Origin: Bryobacterales bacterium
GTDB taxonomy: Bacteria > Acidobacteriota > Terriglobia > Bryobacterales > Bryobacteraceae
Assembly (NCBI GenBank): GCA_003132905.1
Contig: PKZC01000356.1
Span: 52,819-62,468 of the forward strand
Direction of reading: 5' to 3'
DNA: 9,650 nt
In this document: positions 7,656 through 9,650 of the stretch, in pieces
How positions within the stretch are numbered: the stretch's first letter is position 1
How the letters are laid out: each line of letters starts with the position of its first letter
Notes under the pieces: model-generated
Seen by the model: the letters and a program-made list of their open reading frames with translations, nothing else
Told to the model about the DNA's origin: nothing
Databases searched by the model: none
Program-made: the position numbers and the translations under genes

Positions 7656-8483
7656 ATGCTTATGTCGATCTCATCTCTCGCTTCTACCTTGATCGCTGAC
7701 CTGTCGCAACAGTATCAGCAGAATCCGTTCCAGAAAATCCAGCAGGACTTCAAACAACTCGCCAGCGCTCTCCAATCTGGCGACCTGTCGGGTGCGCGGT
7801 CTGCATACGCCAGCATCGAACAGTTGCTGCCGGCCAATCAAAGCTCTTCCAGTTCGGCCACTGGGTCGAACGGTTCGAACGCCATCCAGAGTGACTTTGC
7901 CTCGCTCGGCCAGGCTCTCCAATCGGGCGACCTTAGCGAGGCTCAGAGTGCGTTTGGCCAATTGCAGAGCGATTTGAAGACCGCTACCCAATCCGCTCAA
8001 ACACCGCTACAGGGGGAGGATCAGTACGTGGGGAGCACGTCACAACAGGGGTTAAGCGTCGCGCAGCAGGTGCAGCAAGATTACGCCCAACTCGCCAGCT
8101 CACTCCAATCCGGCGACCTTGCGGGAGCGCAGTCAGCATTTGCAAACCTCCAACAGGCGCTCCAAAGCCAGGGAACTTCTACGCCACAGTCGACGACTGA
8201 ATCCGGCACGAGCTCTAGCAGTGGGTCCGACACTATCGCGAACGATTTCAGCGCGCTTGGCCAGGCGCTCTCCTCTGGCAATTTGAGCCAGGCGCAGAGC
8301 GCATTTTCTCAACTTCAGACAGACATTCAGTCCACCCAGCAAGCCGAGGCATCGCAGAGCCAAAGCTTTATCCAACAGATGCTCACGCTCCTGCAGGAAC
8401 AGCAAAGTTCCACCTCGACGACGGGCTCCACGAACGGTTCAACCACCGGTAACAACAACTCCACTGTCAACATTTACGCTTGA
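7656..8483 (+). CDS. Ser/Gln/Ala-rich helical-repeat protein of unknown function
   Basis: About 275 residues, with no Cys and no Trp after the chosen start. It carries four copies of a roughly 32-residue unit with core DFxxLxxALQSGDLxxAQSAFxxLQ, each predicted as helix, SGDL/SGNL turn, helix. The units lie at about 7734-7829, 7884-7979, 8067-8162 and 8235-8330, joined by Ser/Thr/Gly-rich linkers. Units 1 and 3 resemble each other (QLAS-LQSGDL-GA) and so do 2 and 4 (LGQAL-SG-LS-AQSAF), so the protein is a duplicated two-unit module. A short helix (SFIQQMLTLLQEQQ) and a Ser/Thr/Asn-rich tail ending NIYA close it. No signal peptide or membrane segment is evident. ATG 7656 has an AGGTG ribosome-binding site 9 nt upstream; GTG 7644 and ATG 7662 are alternatives. 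I recall similar uncharacterised proteins in soil bacteria but no named function. It is divergent from the NHL gene. Confidence 0.82.
   Translation: MLMSISSLASTLIADLSQQYQQNPFQKIQQDFKQLASALQSGDLSGARSAYASIEQLLPANQSSSSSATGSNGSNAIQSDFASLGQALQSGDLSEAQSAFGQLQSDLKTATQSAQTPLQGEDQYVGSTSQQGLSVAQQVQQDYAQLASSLQSGDLAGAQSAFANLQQALQSQGTSTPQSTTESGTSSSSGSDTIANDFSALGQALSSGNLSQAQSAFSQLQTDIQSTQQAEASQSQSFIQQMLTLLQEQQSSTSTTGSTNGSTTGNNNSTVNIYA
7734..8330 (+). repeat. Four degenerate coding repeats in an A-B-A-B arrangement
   Basis: Within the repeat-protein gene, A units lie at 7734-7829 and 8067-8162 and B units at 7884-7979 and 8235-8330. Related DNA such as CTCCAATC-GGCGACCT is visible in units A1, B1 and A2, with B2 the most diverged (CTCCTCTGGCAATTTG). 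The A-to-A and B-to-B distances are 333 and 351 bp, consistent with one duplication of an A-linker-B block followed by divergence of the linkers. Confidence 0.7.
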
Positions 8484-8608
8484 CGCGGAGTCGCTCAAAC
8501 GGCCGATTCCTAGTGTCCTGTATCTGAAGTCCGCGTAACAACACGGCGGCGATCCCACGAAAGCATTGGCGTTTCTGAGATCCATAGCCGCGCTCGGGAC
8601 GCTGCGGC

Positions 8609-8798
8609 TTGGACCTCTATAGCGATCTCGAAACCGAAGCGCGGAAGCGGCTCGACGCACGCGAACCGGACGACTGGCCGATTCGCGCAGCCGCCCTGGC
8701 TCTCGGCTGTCCGATCTGGACTGAGGATGCGGGACTTCTTCGGCTGTCGCGTCGCAACGTGGACGTCCGCCAGCATCGACAGCTTCCTGGCGCAATAG
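8609..8798 (+). pseudogene. PIN-domain protein (VapC-type nuclease family) 3' remnant, frameshifted
   Basis: From 8609 the frame reads LDLYSDLETEARKRLDAREPDDWPIRAAALALGCPIWTEDA, closely resembling the C-terminal half of PIN-domain ribonuclease toxins with the motif DPDDWP...ALALGCPIWTED. At the GGG of 8731-8733 the frame breaks. Reading one base later gives DFFGCRVATWTSASIDSFLAQ and a TAG at 8796-8798, exactly the expected continuation (DFFGCGVATWT). One extra G therefore explains the break. The N-terminal half with the first catalytic Asp and a start codon is missing. A second possible shift near 8606-8612 would join an upstream stretch, ALAFLRSIAALGTLRL (from about 8566), to this one. PIN proteins normally run about 130-140 residues; only about 63 are clear here. 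No antitoxin gene is next to it. It is probably a dead relic. Confidence 0.68.
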
Positions 8799-9650
8799 CG
8801 CTCGCCTTCCGTTCGTGCTCACGTCGTTTGGCCGAGTGTACCGGTGCCGTTGATATCTAATTTGAACTTTTTTGCAAAAATAGTTGTTTTACAATCATGG
8901 TGTTAGCGAACCTCACCTGTTTCACACGCAGAGGGTCAAAGGGCACGCAAAAACACGAGTAATGGAATCGCAACAGTCAGATTGCTAATAAGGACGCGCC
9001 CATCAGGTACTCGAGCGGCAACGCAGCCCATTATCTCGATGTAAACTCCGCCGAACTGGCGGACCGTCGCACGGCATTTATTGCAGCGCATAGGCCTTTA
9101 CCGTCTCAAAAACGTATCAAAACGCCATCTGTTCGACCCTTTGGCGTTGTTGGCTGAGCGAAAGCAGATCCCCATATTGTTGAAAAACTAAGGAACAGGA
9201 AAGAGAATCAAAGGACGCTTTGGAAGCGGTTCACGCGCCTCCAGAGCAATCAGGACGTCGGCCTTTCCACTGTGGCAACTGGCCTCGAGTATTTCAATAT
9301 GAACAGATCGGTCTCCGATCGAACCGAGAGTATGAGGTTGTGTGCTCCGTTAAGATCCGGCCAAAGCACAAAATGAAAACTGGGTCTCCTCAATCGCCAA
9401 ACTAGGTGTACGAAAACGCAATGTTCTTTGTTTCCAATTTACCGTCGTCTTCCAAGCTGACGTCGCGGGGTTGAATTCCTGCCCAGAATCTTGGCATTTT
9501 CCGCGGACACTGGCGCCACATTCAAACCCCACATTGGGCCCACAATAAGCATTACCCTGCATTCCCTATCAGCGCTTCAGGTGGCCGATCGTTCCGCGTA
9601 AGTATCTGATAGTACGTTTATTCTTGTTCTGTTAACCGAAGGGTTGTAGG
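8799..9650. other. Gene-poor region with no supported coding sequence
   Basis: About 850 bp in which I find no convincing gene, RNA or mobile element. Several short stop-free stretches exist: 8963-9157 (64 codons, no ATG), 9045-9191 (48 codons, ending FDPLALLAERKQIPILLKN), 9220-9405 from a TTG, and 9350-9562 on the minus strand. None shows a recognisable domain, a good ribosome-binding site or a signal peptide. The segment is visibly less G+C-rich than the flanking genes. It follows directly on the broken PIN gene and may be decayed accessory DNA. Confidence 0.6.
8861..8895. promoter_or_regulatory. AT-rich island with a 12-bp perfect palindrome and a TACAAT box
   Basis: This is the most AT-rich spot I noticed in the window. 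It contains the perfect palindrome TTTTTGCAAAAA (8869-8880) followed by TACAAT (8890-8895), a good -10-like hexamer on the plus strand. The only TTGAAC (8862-8867) is 22 bp upstream of it, too far for a standard -35. No gene follows, so a functional promoter is uncertain; it could also be a relic of an operator or a mobile-element edge. Confidence 0.25.

Noticed and set aside
8511..8535. Possible insertion-sequence end (TAGTGTCCTGTATCTGAAGT)
   Set aside because: It looked like a terminal inverted repeat beside the pseudogene, but I found no matching inverted copy in the window and no transposase sequence.
8439..8822. 127-codon minus-strand open frame
   Set aside because: It overlaps the end of the repeat-protein gene and the PIN remnant, whose plus-strand homology is clear; the minus frame is Arg/Ser-rich with no domain.
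9306..9320. Small hairpin GATCGG-TCT-CCGATC
   Set aside because: Only a 6-bp stem with no T-run and no gene next to it; not enough for a terminator call.
9350..9562. 70-codon minus-strand open frame in the gene-poor tail
   Set aside because: No ribosome-binding site, no recognised domain and no supporting neighbour; a second frame over the same DNA is equally open.

Overview
The window looks like chromosomal DNA from an acidobacterium of the Solibacter/Bryobacter type. Two hallmarks point there. One is a large TonB-dependent-receptor-like protein with an N-terminal carboxypeptidase-regulatory-like domain. The other is a secreted NHL-repeat protein ending in the domain catalogued as TIGR03437 (the 'Solibacter C-terminal' domain). 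The assignment rests on recognised protein architecture, not on a database search.

Layout: (1) 3-428, plus strand: the 3' end of an OmpR/PhoB-type response regulator cut by the window edge. (2) 439-4483, minus strand: a TonB-dependent-receptor-like gene followed about 50 bp later by a small outer-membrane beta-barrel gene, probably one transcript; the barrel gene converges on the regulator with only 10 bp between stops. (3) 4627-7500, minus strand: a secreted protein with twelve regularly spaced NHL-type units plus TIGR03437. (4) 7656-8483, plus strand, divergent from it: a Ser/Gln/Ala-rich helical-repeat protein of unknown function. (5) 8609-8798: the frameshifted 3' remnant of a PIN-domain gene. 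(6) 8799-9650: about 850 bp with no convincing gene.

The two large minus-strand surface-protein genes share a near-identical 21-bp element (19/21 matches) at about the same distance upstream: 4570-4590 and 7549-7569. Each copy contains TCACA twice at a 10-bp period. This suggests a common regulator for the receptor operon and the NHL gene, and possibly for the divergent repeat-protein gene, because the second copy lies in the shared intergenic region. Together the intact genes describe a cell-surface and export locus: receptor, barrel and secreted propeller protein. The PIN fragment and the gene-poor tail look like a decayed accessory segment.

No CRISPR array, tRNA, rRNA or intact mobile element was found. 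The best candidates for something undescribed are the shared upstream element and the two-module helical-repeat protein.
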